A stretch of 37,651 nucleotides of DNA, taken from positions 1 to 37,651 of IMG/VR virus record IMGVR_UViG_3300024057_000007, one strand, 5' to 3'. This DNA is from a virus. Shown here piece by piece: positions 30,331-35,811 of this stretch (within the stretch, counting starts at the first letter, position 1; every line of letters starts with the position of its first letter). Position numbers and translations under genes: made by a program. The notes under the pieces were generated by a model. That model did not search any database. It was not told the origin of the DNA and saw only the letters and a program-made list of their open reading frames with translations.

Positions 30331-31070
30331 ACCTTTAAATGTTTCACTCCAAGTACGTTAACTTCTTCCTGAGTTAATGTTTTAACATAATGATTATTTA
30401 TTTTAGCTGAGCCATATTTTCTAGCCCAGTCCCCATCAAAATAATGTGGTTCAATTTCTTTTTCTTTAATCCAGTTTTTGATTCGTGTAAGTCTTTCCAT
30501 TTTTTCATTTGGTATAGAACAGAGAAAAGTATTAACAGCATATCTCTTGCCCTTGGTGACAGGTGTGACCTGATGTATCCAAAAACAACCGGCGGGAAAG
30601 ATTAAACATTCTCCTTCTTTTAAGTCTTCTTTGTGTTGACCATTAAAGAATTTAAACTGTCCACCATTAAAATGGTTATTCAACTGAATAGTACAGCTGG
30701 CTGTAACAAAGTCATGACCATCGATATGAGGGTGAAGCTTACCACCATTTTCATAACACATTAATCTATAGATATGAGCGTAGTTAACTTCATCTGCAAA
30801 TATATTAACCGAGACACAATTTAGTTTTTTTAAATGATCCATCCATTCATCGATCATTCCTTTCATAGCCTCATGTACTATGTGAAAAGTCTCACTTCCA
30901 TGCAGTAGGTGAACTAGATTAAATGTAGACTCTGTGTCTACGCCAGTAAGGGCATGATAACAATGTTCGCCTGCTTTCTCTGCTTTGCGGTGTTCATACT
31001 CATCTATAAGTCTCTTACATTGGGCTTTATTAAGTACTTTTCTCTTCATTATAAATTGTCGTTGATCCAT
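30327..31070 (-). CDS. 2OG-Fe(II) dioxygenase 5, P4H-like
   Basis: From ATG 31070 the protein is 247 residues. Iron ligands: H115-x-D117 in LHPHIDGHDF, H166 (WIHQVTPV) and 2OG-binding R176 (KRYAVNTF); a GGQFKFF strand and FPAGCFWIH lie between them, a typical prolyl-4-hydroxylase-alpha-like core (2OG-FeII_Oxy_3). It is longer than the other four, with extra N- and C-terminal helices. An in-frame ATG at 31049 and a TTG at 31106 are other possible starts. It heads a minus-strand unit with the 45-residue protein and terminase small. Substrate unknown. Confidence 0.85.
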   Translation of the reverse strand: MDQRQFIMKRKVLNKAQCKRLIDEYEHRKAEKAGEHCYHALTGVDTESTFNLVHLLHGSETFHIVHEAMKGMIDEWMDHLKKLNCVSVNIFADEVNYAHIYRLMCYENGGKLHPHIDGHDFVTASCTIQLNNHFNGGQFKFFNGQHKEDLKEGECLIFPAGCFWIHQVTPVTKGKRYAVNTFLCSIPNEKMERLTRIKNWIKEKEIEPHYFDGDWARKYGSAKINNHYVKTLTQEEVNVLGVKHLKV

Positions 31071-31073
31071 GGG

Positions 31074-31102
31074 TTGAAATATAATACAACTTAGTCTATA
31101 AA
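31074..31102 (+). promoter_or_regulatory. Sigma70-like promoter, possibly giving a leaderless mRNA
   Basis: TTGAAA (31074-31079) and TATAAA (31097-31102) are 17 bases apart. Transcription would start about 31109, at or next to the ATG of the gene at 31110, leaving little or no room for a ribosome binding site. Confidence 0.5.
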
Positions 31103-31109
31103 GCAACCT

Positions 31110-31334
31110 ATGTTTACCGGAAAGTTATTAAGACAAGTTATAGGAAAGTTTTGTAAAGCAGAAGTTGCGCGACAAGCGCGTGTTCAAGTTCTACTCCCGA
31201 ATGGAGAATTTTATGACATCAATGGCATGAAACTCTTGCAAAATAAATTAATAGGTGTAAGAGAATCTCATAGACTGGTGTTTACAGTTACTCCCGAAAC
31301 ATGGAAGATGGGTAAAGTTATTAAGAAGGTGTAG
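31110..31334 (+). CDS. Hypothetical protein (74 aa)
   Basis: A basic 74-residue protein: MFTGKLLRQVIGKFCKAEVARQARVQVLLPNGEFYDINGMKLLQ reads as a helix, then a beta hairpin typical of small SH3-like or barrel proteins, followed by FTVTPETWKMGKVIKKV. No ribosome binding site is visible before ATG (see promoter at 31074). It precedes a PD-(D/E)XK nuclease gene by two bases. Function unknown. Confidence 0.6.
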   Translation: MFTGKLLRQVIGKFCKAEVARQARVQVLLPNGEFYDINGMKLLQNKLIGVRESHRLVFTVTPETWKMGKVIKKV

Positions 31335-31336
31335 TA

Positions 31337-31705
31337 GTGAAACCAGAAAGAAAATTTTGGCATGAGCTTAAGAAAAATACTCCACAAATTTGCTGGACAA
31401 GGATTGAAAACTCTGTATCTTTTGGTACTCCTGATCTATTGGGCTATAATGCTAATGGGACCTTTTTCACTGTGGAGCTCAAAGTTACTAGGGGAAACAC
31501 CGTCCGCTTCTCACCACATCAATTCTCATTCCACCTCAGTCATAAACAAAACACTTTCATTCTGATCAAGGCCCTTGGTGCCTTACACAAGGGTGTAAAA
31601 CTTTATGAGGGAAAAAATATCAAGGAGCTTGATGCTTGCGGCCTGAATCTGGAACCAAGGTGCTCTAGCCTGCCTGATGCTTGCTTGACGCTTGAGGCTC
31701 TTTAG
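31337..31705 (+). CDS. PD-(D/E)XK endonuclease-like protein (VRR-NUC/resolvase type)
   Basis: 122 residues beginning at GTG 31337. Seen: E10 in the first helix, GTPDLLG (30-36) with D33, and TVELKVTRG (45-53) with E47-x-K49, the D...ExK nuclease core, then a SPHQFSFHL helix. This is the layout of small VRR-NUC or Holliday-junction-resolvase-like nucleases; it may process branched DNA before packaging. The last 20 or so residues (LDACGLNLEP, then SLPDACLTLEAL) are encoded by the GCTTG repeat, so the C-terminus looks like a repeat-derived extension. Confidence 0.75.
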   Translation: MKPERKFWHELKKNTPQICWTRIENSVSFGTPDLLGYNANGTFFTVELKVTRGNTVRFSPHQFSFHLSHKQNTFILIKALGALHKGVKLYEGKNIKELDACGLNLEPRCSSLPDACLTLEAL

Positions 31706-31735
31706 AGCTTGATGCTTGCTGCTTGAGGCTTTTTG
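31627..31735 (+). repeat. Degenerate GCTTGA/GCTTGCTG repeat tract
   Basis: GCTTGATGCTTGC occurs at 31627 and 31707, with TGATGCTTGCTTGACGCTTGAGGC between and CTGCTTGAGGCTTTTT at the end. The tract starts inside the nuclease gene and runs past its stop. Related tracts lie at 32484-32516 and 32990-33018. Confidence 0.65.
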
Positions 31736-31841
31736 GCGTACGCCCTTCTATGTCCGTCGACATGTCGGGGCTAATAGCCTTCTTCCTCAGGGAAGCTCTT
31801 AATTCTTTAAAAAATTTCGGTGATTTGAATACGTGAGTCAT
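31736..31841. other. Intergenic gap between convergent genes
   Basis: A GC-richer 106-base stretch between the nuclease and the minus-strand Gp88 gene. It holds CGACATGTCG, a perfect 10-bp palindrome, and a weak AAAAAATTT run, but no clear terminator. Confidence 0.3.
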
Positions 31842-32456
31842 TTAGTGTTTTCCATAACTAACATTTTTTATTTCAGGATTCCAACAATTTCTACAATCTT
31901 TGCATTCGTTGTTTTGCTTAGGAGCTGGACACGTGGCGCCTGCTGTTACGACTGTCGACGTGTTGTCCCAGCCGCCCGCTGCAGGTTGATTGATCATTGG
32001 CATGCTGAACCGGATAACTAAGTTATCAGGTGCCAGCGGCAGGAAGTGCTTCACCCAGGCCTCACGCGTCGGTAGCCAGTGCTTGACTGAAGGCGTTAAC
32101 CTGCAAACTGAAAAAATTTTTGTTAGGTGATCTTCATCCTGGACATCCCCTGAGTCATGCCACCTAAAAACTTTTGATTTTTTACTATTGATTAATAATG
32201 TCATGGCCCCCGTCCAGAGCTCATGTGTAATGCTTGCCAGTCTCTTATACTGTGCAGCCTGCACCACGGGAAAAACATAACAACCCTTTAAGGCGTAGCA
32301 GCCATGGCAGGTCGAGCCCTTGACCGCTCGGAGCTTGGAGCCGGTCTTGCATTCCTTAGCCGGCAGGCCATATGCCCAGCCAGGCATTTTTGACGGCTTG
32401 CTTAGGCCTCCGACCAGATCCCATGCTTCACTTGTTTTCATACTTTCTAAATTCAT
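31842..32456 (-). CDS. Gp88-family protein (phage gene product 88)
   Basis: The 204-residue protein fits the phage Gp88 family: MPGWAYGLPAKECKTGSKL (24-42), a cluster C50-x2-C53-x5-C59 (STCHGCYALKGCY), the FRWHDSGDVQ motif (97-106), and a second cluster C176, C185-x2-C188-x2-C191 (CKDCRNCW). The two Cys clusters suggest Fe-S or zinc binding, and the barrel-like strands are compatible with a radical-SAM-like or TIM-barrel fold, which is inference. The gene is visibly GC-richer than its neighbours. Family function is unknown. Confidence 0.85.
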   Translation of the reverse strand: MNLESMKTSEAWDLVGGLSKPSKMPGWAYGLPAKECKTGSKLRAVKGSTCHGCYALKGCYVFPVVQAAQYKRLASITHELWTGAMTLLINSKKSKVFRWHDSGDVQDEDHLTKIFSVCRLTPSVKHWLPTREAWVKHFLPLAPDNLVIRFSMPMINQPAAGGWDNTSTVVTAGATCPAPKQNNECKDCRNCWNPEIKNVSYGKH

Positions 32457-32483
32457 ATTATTTTTTAATTGTGTTTTTTTTAA

Positions 32484-32516
32484 GGCGCCTGCTGCTTGCT
32501 GCTTGATGCTTTTTAT
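32484..32516. repeat. GCTTGCTGCTTGATGC repeat tract
   Basis: GCCTGCTGCTTGCTGCTTGATGCTTTTT-type sequence, directly upstream of the Gp88 gene, with the same units as 31627-31735. Confidence 0.6.
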
Positions 32517-32547
32517 TATTTTTATTTTTCTTCAATTCCAGGTTGTA

Positions 32548-32567
32548 TCGGGCCCTTGCGGGCCCGG
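32548..32567. terminator. GC-rich hairpin after the 32585 gene
   Basis: CGGGCCC (32549-32555), loop TTGC, GGGCCCG (32560-32566), with an outer G-U pair. It is a very stable 7-8 bp stem 18 bases past the minus-strand stop at 32585. No U-run follows, so a factor-dependent stop, RNA 3'-end stabiliser or protein site are alternatives. The flanking CAGGTTGTA matches hairpins at 33036 and 33552. Confidence 0.5.
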
Positions 32568-32584
32568 TCTTCCAGTTTATAGTT

Positions 32585-32824
32585 TTATGCATGCTCTACA
32601 GGTAACCAGTTATCATCTCTGAAAACTTTCAATATTTCTTTGGTATAGATGGATCCGATCTCATCGAAGAGACCAACTTCAGAACCTTTAACATCGACCA
32701 GCAATGTGCTGCGGATGCCCCGGCCTACAATTGGTGACTCCTTAACAATGCCAGAGACTGGCGGATTGCTGCCCATGTGACTGTGCAGGATCTTATCACC
32801 TTTTTTTATTTCTCTTATATTCAT
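32585..32824 (-). CDS. Hypothetical protein (79 aa)
   Basis: From ATG 32824 the product reads MNIREIKKGDKILHSHMGSN, with strand-rich SGIVKESPIVGRG and STLLVDVKGSEVGLFDEIG, like a small SH3/KOW-type beta barrel. AAGGAGA six bases before the ATG supports this start over the one at 32842. The start overlaps the stop of the upstream gene (ATGA). Function unknown. Confidence 0.7.
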   Translation of the reverse strand: MNIREIKKGDKILHSHMGSNPPVSGIVKESPIVGRGIRSTLLVDVKGSEVGLFDEIGSIYTKEILKVFRDDNWLPVEHA

Positions 32825-32946
32825 TTTTTCTCCTTGTCCCATTGTCTTTGTCTTGCTGCGCTGTCTTCTTGATCTTTTTTAACTAGTCGCAAGATCTCTT
32901 CTATTGCAACAGCTATTCTTTTTAACTCTTCACTTGCTTCACTCAT
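32821..32946 (-). CDS. Small helical protein (41 aa)
   Basis: The product MSEASEELKRIAVAIEEILR, then LVKKDQEDSAARQRQ, is a single amphipathic helix, likely a coiled coil. AAGGAG precedes the ATG. Its stop overlaps the next ATG, and it sits behind a minus-strand promoter candidate. Short ELKRIAxAIE proteins are frequent in marine phages; no function known. Confidence 0.7.
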   Translation of the reverse strand: MSEASEELKRIAVAIEEILRLVKKDQEDSAARQRQWDKEKK

Positions 32947-32965
32947 TTTTTCTCCTTTTTAATTA

Positions 32966-32994
32966 ATCCTATACTATCCCATCTCAACTGTCAA
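32966..32994 (-). promoter_or_regulatory. Minus-strand promoter with an ATGGGATA site
   Basis: TTGACA (32994-32989) and TAGGAT (32971-32966) lie 17 bases apart; the spacer contains ATGGGATA (32982-32975), a half-site shared with other promoters up to 35.5 kb. It points at the 32946 gene. Confidence 0.5.
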
Positions 32995-33018
32995 GCTTGA
33001 AGCTTGAGGCTCTGAGCT
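32990..33018. repeat. AAGCTTGA repeat tract
   Basis: TCAAGCTTGAAGCTTGAGGC, then TCTGAGCTTTT: the third GCTTGA tract, which overlaps the -35 box of the minus-strand promoter. Confidence 0.55.
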
Positions 33019-33484
33019 TTTAATATTTTTTCCCCTACAACCAGAGGTTGTATCCTGTAACCAGCGCGCTTCCTGATCAGGGAACCCAGCAACGCTGGCA
33101 AAACTCCACCGATAAAGAGGGCTGCCAGAGGCATGCCTTATGGTCGGCTGTTTATCAAATTCCTTGGACCAGTAACCAGTGAAAACGTTTGCGTGCTTAT
33201 TTTCTTAGGCCGGCCCTAACTTCGTGATTACTGATCCCAGATCCAACAATCGCGCATGATTTCTCATGGGCCGTATTCGGGTACGATGCTCCCCTAGACC
33301 ATTGGATCAGGGATCAGGCCGGCAACCCGATATTTAACGTCGTTTCGCGACATACGCGCACCGGCTTTGGTCTGATCTTGAGGCAGTTATTATTAAGGCT
33401 CATACCTCAGGAGCCTAGTTGAGAGATTATAGGAGAATTAAGGCAGAAATAAGGCAAGAGCTTAAATAAAAAAAAATAAACTTC
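33019..33484. other. GC-richer noncoding region dense in inverted repeats
   Basis: No convincing gene on either strand in about 470 bases. It holds many inverted repeats: TACAACC-AGA-GGTTGTA (33036-33052), CCTGATCAGG (33072-33081), CCAGC-AAC-GCTGG (33086-33098), the long pairing at 33209-33323, and GGCTC/GAGCC (33397-33415). Base composition is unlike the AT-rich genes to the right. Candidates are an untranslated RNA, replication origin or acquired segment. Confidence 0.5.
33209..33323 (+). ncRNA. Candidate structured RNA or cruciform
   Basis: CTGATCCCAGATCCAA (33231-33246) pairs with TTGGATCAGGGATCAG (33302-33317) with a single mismatch in 16. Directly outside on the right, GCCGGC (33318-33323) can pair with GCCGGC (33209-33214), leaving a 16-base bulge on the left. 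The enclosed 55 bases contain a second hairpin (CATGA-TTTC-TCATG, about 33255-33268). The orientation is unknown; + is given by convention. Confidence 0.45.
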
Positions 33485-33513
33485 TTGACATCTCCTATTT
33501 TTTCCTATACACT
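33485..33513 (+). promoter_or_regulatory. Sigma70-like promoter of the 33647 gene
   Basis: TTGACA (33485-33490) and TACACT (33508-33513) are 17 bases apart, with CTCCTATTTTTTCCTATA between and around the -10. The predicted leader is about 125 bases and contains the hairpin at 33552-33570 and a TATCCCAA site at 33614. Confidence 0.55.
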
Positions 33514-33551
33514 TGGCAGGTGGCTGGGGATGGTGGTTAGTAGTAGAAGAA

Positions 33552-33570
33552 GCACAACCACAGGTTGTGC
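33552..33570 (+). repeat. Leader hairpin GCACAACC-ACA-GGTTGTGC
   Basis: A perfect 8-bp stem with a three-base loop in the leader of the 33647 gene. Its ACAACC-N3-GGTTGT core repeats at 33036-33052, 500 bases away. Confidence 0.6.
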
Positions 33571-33646
33571 GCAAAAATCGCGCCTTAAAATAGCCACATT
33601 TCAAGTATAGGATTATCCCAATGCAAATAATAAAGAAAGGCAAACA

Positions 33647-34627
33647 ATGAGTAAGATACGTATGAACACCGAGTTAAGAACTAAAATTCTTAACCGATAT
33701 AGAGAAAGTGCAGAACAAGAAAACACACAGGAACTTGAAGCCATGAAGCAAGCAAGAGAACAAGTGGATATGATTTATCCATCAACTTTTGAACTTGCAC
33801 GCCAGGTCGTTGAAAGGTCATATCCGAGTGAAGATGTTAAAACGTGTAGAACATTGAAGCAAAAATATGGTGAACCTTTAGACGTTGTTGCAAAAGATAA
33901 ATGCTTTTATTTTTCTTATGCAAGAGAAAACCCTGGTGAAGATGAAGATAAAAATGTTTCAGAACATTTTGACTTTGGTTTATTTGGTGATACCGATAAT
34001 GGAAATAATTATCGCAACGAAAGTGGAAAGCAATTTGCTTATGCTTATTATCGTGATGAGTTAAAAGCAAAAGACCTTGACGCAGACATCTTGGCAAAAC
34101 AAAATGGCAAAGATGACAACCCACATAAAACAAAGCACATGGATTTAAATGATAGGGCTTTGGGTTATAGTGGCTACTCTAGTTATAATCATGACCGAGA
34201 TAATAATGTCGGAATTGCTAAAGACTTTGATAAGCAATACGAGTTAGACATCATTGGTACTTCACATTGTAGGTCAAGAACGATTGCTTGTACTGACCAG
34301 GAGTTTTTAATCTTCAAAATGTTAAAACAAGCTAAAGGACAATTAATAGTATGTCATCAAAAATGGATTGATAGTATTACGAAACAATGTGAAGCTATGA
34401 AAACAGGGTTGAAAGCATATCGTTATTTAAGTGAGGGTGTTGAGTTAATGTCAGAACTTGGTGTCACTTGTGATGAAGCAGAATTAATCAGAACTAATTC
34501 AACAGGACTTGTTATTTATAATCCTGTTAATTTAGCTAGTATGATTAAGGGTATGAAGAACACAACAATAACAAGAGAACAAAAGATAGCTTTAAGAAAG
34601 GCATACGAAGCAAAACAAATAAATTAG
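33647..34627 (+). CDS. Hypothetical protein (326 aa)
   Basis: The product begins MSKIRMNTELRTKILNRYRE and is charged and helical at both ends, with an Asp/Asn/Tyr-rich centre (FDFGLFGDTDNGNNYRNESG, then YSGYSSYNHDRDNN) likely exposed or disordered. The C-terminal part (DIIGTSHCRSRTIACTD, about 200-216) looks globular. No known motif. AAAGG precedes the ATG by about seven bases. It heads a small-gene operon ahead of the terminase. Function unknown. Confidence 0.65.
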   Translation: MSKIRMNTELRTKILNRYRESAEQENTQELEAMKQAREQVDMIYPSTFELARQVVERSYPSEDVKTCRTLKQKYGEPLDVVAKDKCFYFSYARENPGEDEDKNVSEHFDFGLFGDTDNGNNYRNESGKQFAYAYYRDELKAKDLDADILAKQNGKDDNPHKTKHMDLNDRALGYSGYSSYNHDRDNNVGIAKDFDKQYELDIIGTSHCRSRTIACTDQEFLIFKMLKQAKGQLIVCHQKWIDSITKQCEAMKTGLKAYRYLSEGVELMSELGVTCDEAELIRTNSTGLVIYNPVNLASMIKGMKNTTITREQKIALRKAYEAKQIN

Positions 34628-34630
34628 CTA

Positions 34631-34672
34631 TTGACATTTATTATGGGATATGATACTATTATCCCATAATAA
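34631..34672 (+). promoter_or_regulatory. Consensus promoter covered by a 13-bp palindromic operator
   Basis: TTGACA (34631-34636), 17 bases, TACTAT (34654-34659). TTATTATGGGATA (34638-34650) is repeated as its exact reverse complement TATCCCATAATAA (34660-34672), nine bases apart. The arms fill the -35/-10 spacer and the start region, so a bound dimer would block RNA polymerase. Confidence 0.75.
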
Positions 34673-34695
34673 CAAACTAACAAAAAGGACGAAAT

Positions 34696-34899
34696 ATGGA
34701 AAAAACAATACTAGTAGTTAGACGTTGCAAATACTCTAACTTGGCACCAAGATACGACATCGAGAAAGTTGCGCAAAGTTTAGAGGAAGCAACAAGATAT
34801 AAAGTTGCTCTTGAAACTTTAAATGCAAGTAAAGAAGTAAGTTACATTCTATACAATGAGTTAGGACAAATAGAATACAACGTAAGAGAGGTTGCATGA
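34696..34899 (+). CDS. Small hypothetical protein (67 aa)
   Basis: The product (MEKTILVVRRCKYSNLAPRY...) has a beta-alpha-beta outline with EEATRYKVALETLNASKEVSYILYN. AAAAGGAC is a moderate ribosome binding site seven bases before ATG. First gene after the palindromic promoter; overlaps the next start by four bases. Function unknown; early-expressed host-interaction protein is a guess. Confidence 0.65.
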   Translation: MEKTILVVRRCKYSNLAPRYDIEKVAQSLEEATRYKVALETLNASKEVSYILYNELGQIEYNVREVA

Positions 34900-35090
34900 T
34901 AAACGGCAAATCTTTTATTATTAGTTATTTTTCAGCAAGCGATAAAAAGCACATAACAAGAAATGCGCTTTGGAATGACCAATGTAAATATTGGACATCT
35001 AAAGCTGGCAGATTACTTTGTACTTATTTTGATATCGACGCGAATGATTATAGATGTGCGAGAGATAGTTGGAAGATAAAAAGTGAGTAA
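34896..35090 (+). CDS. Small hypothetical protein (64 aa)
   Basis: MINGKSFIISYFSASDKKHI... is a short alpha/beta protein with several aromatic residues and two Cys (QCKYW, LLCTYF) plus RCARD. ATGA overlap with the previous gene and an 8-base overlap with the next. No family recognised. Confidence 0.6.
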   Translation: MINGKSFIISYFSASDKKHITRNALWNDQCKYWTSKAGRLLCTYFDIDANDYRCARDSWKIKSE

Positions 35091-35454
35091 GCTTTGTCAA
35101 GGTCCGTCGTGTCATATGTACGACACGACCGACAGGAAACGTGGACCAAAAGGAAACAAAAGAAATGTAACTCGTAATGTTGGAACTTACAATTATGGCA
35201 ATGGAAACTTTTGTACTTTAAGTTGTTACAATGATTGGGCAAAAGAAAACATGGACCAGGCAATAGATTACTTTGGTAGATTAAGAGAACGTAAAGCAAT
35301 GACACCTGAGAACTCTTGGATTAAACGTGAGAGATATAGTTGGGAAGAAGATAGACACACATCAACTTATTACTTTCGTAATGTATGTACCAACGAGGAA
35401 CGAGATATAACAGAACAACAATACAATGACGAGGAGTACACATTGAATACATAA
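35083..35454 (+). CDS. Putative zinc-finger protein (123 aa)
   Basis: Starts at GTG 35083, overlapping the previous stop. C5-x4-C10 (LCQGPSC) and C44-x3-C48 (FCTLSCYNDW) make a treble-clef/TRASH-like zinc site; FC-x-x-x-C followed by an aromatic helix is typical of MYM/TRASH-type fingers. The rest is charged (RKRGPKGNKRN; EEDRHTSTYY). A hairpin with an 8-bp stem (GTCGTGTC/GACACGAC, 35106-35129) lies inside its first codons and could affect translation. Function unknown. Confidence 0.65.
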   Translation: MSKLCQGPSCHMYDTTDRKRGPKGNKRNVTRNVGTYNYGNGNFCTLSCYNDWAKENMDQAIDYFGRLRERKAMTPENSWIKRERYSWEEDRHTSTYYFRNVCTNEERDITEQQYNDEEYTLNT

Positions 35455-35469
35455 CAGTTCGTCCAACCA

Positions 35470-35498
35470 TGAAGCGTGGCGCCATGCGCCACGCTTCA
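35470..35498 (+). terminator. Perfect 13-bp GC-rich hairpin
   Basis: TGAAGCGTGGCGC (35470-35482) and GCGCCACGCTTCA (35486-35498) pair perfectly around a CAT loop, 16 bases past the 35454 stop. No U-run follows, so a Rho-assisted or transcript-stabilising role, or a packaging-site element, is as likely as an intrinsic terminator. Confidence 0.65.
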
Positions 35499-35811
35499 AG
35501 ATACCACGCGTAGTGTGTCAAGTAATATCATGGGATATTATAGGAGCATATTGTCGCAGGCCATGCAGTTTATGCATCAATCATAGGTTGAATTTTTTGC
35601 ACCCCCAAAATTTTTCGCGCCCGCCTAAATTTTTTCCATAGAGGTACCAAGTCAATCCAGGAATTTGAAACGTCCATAATGGGTTTTTCCCCCCTTTAAA
35701 AAAGGGGTCCCAAAGTTTTGACTTTAGACCTTGATTCATACGTTTAAAGCGTTAAAATACTTAATAAGTTCCCAAAAAATTCTGCAAAAAATTTTGTGGA
35801 TAAATTTTGCT
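35499..35811. other. Intergenic region before the large terminase, possible packaging region
   Basis: About 310 bases without a convincing gene. Seen: TAATATC-ATGG-GATATTA palindrome (35524-35541) containing an ATGGGATA half-site, two AAATTTTT runs flanking CGCGCCCGC (about 35608-35637), and a CCCCTTT-AAA-AAAGGGG hairpin (35691-35707) in a C/T-rich stretch. A frame open from 35731 runs into the terminase but has no ribosome binding site. Small phages often carry pac or cos sites beside terminase genes, which is inference here. Confidence 0.4.

Noticed and set aside
35505-35525. TTGACA on the minus strand at 35522-35517
   Set aside because: No acceptable -10 box at 16-18 bases and no minus-strand gene downstream.
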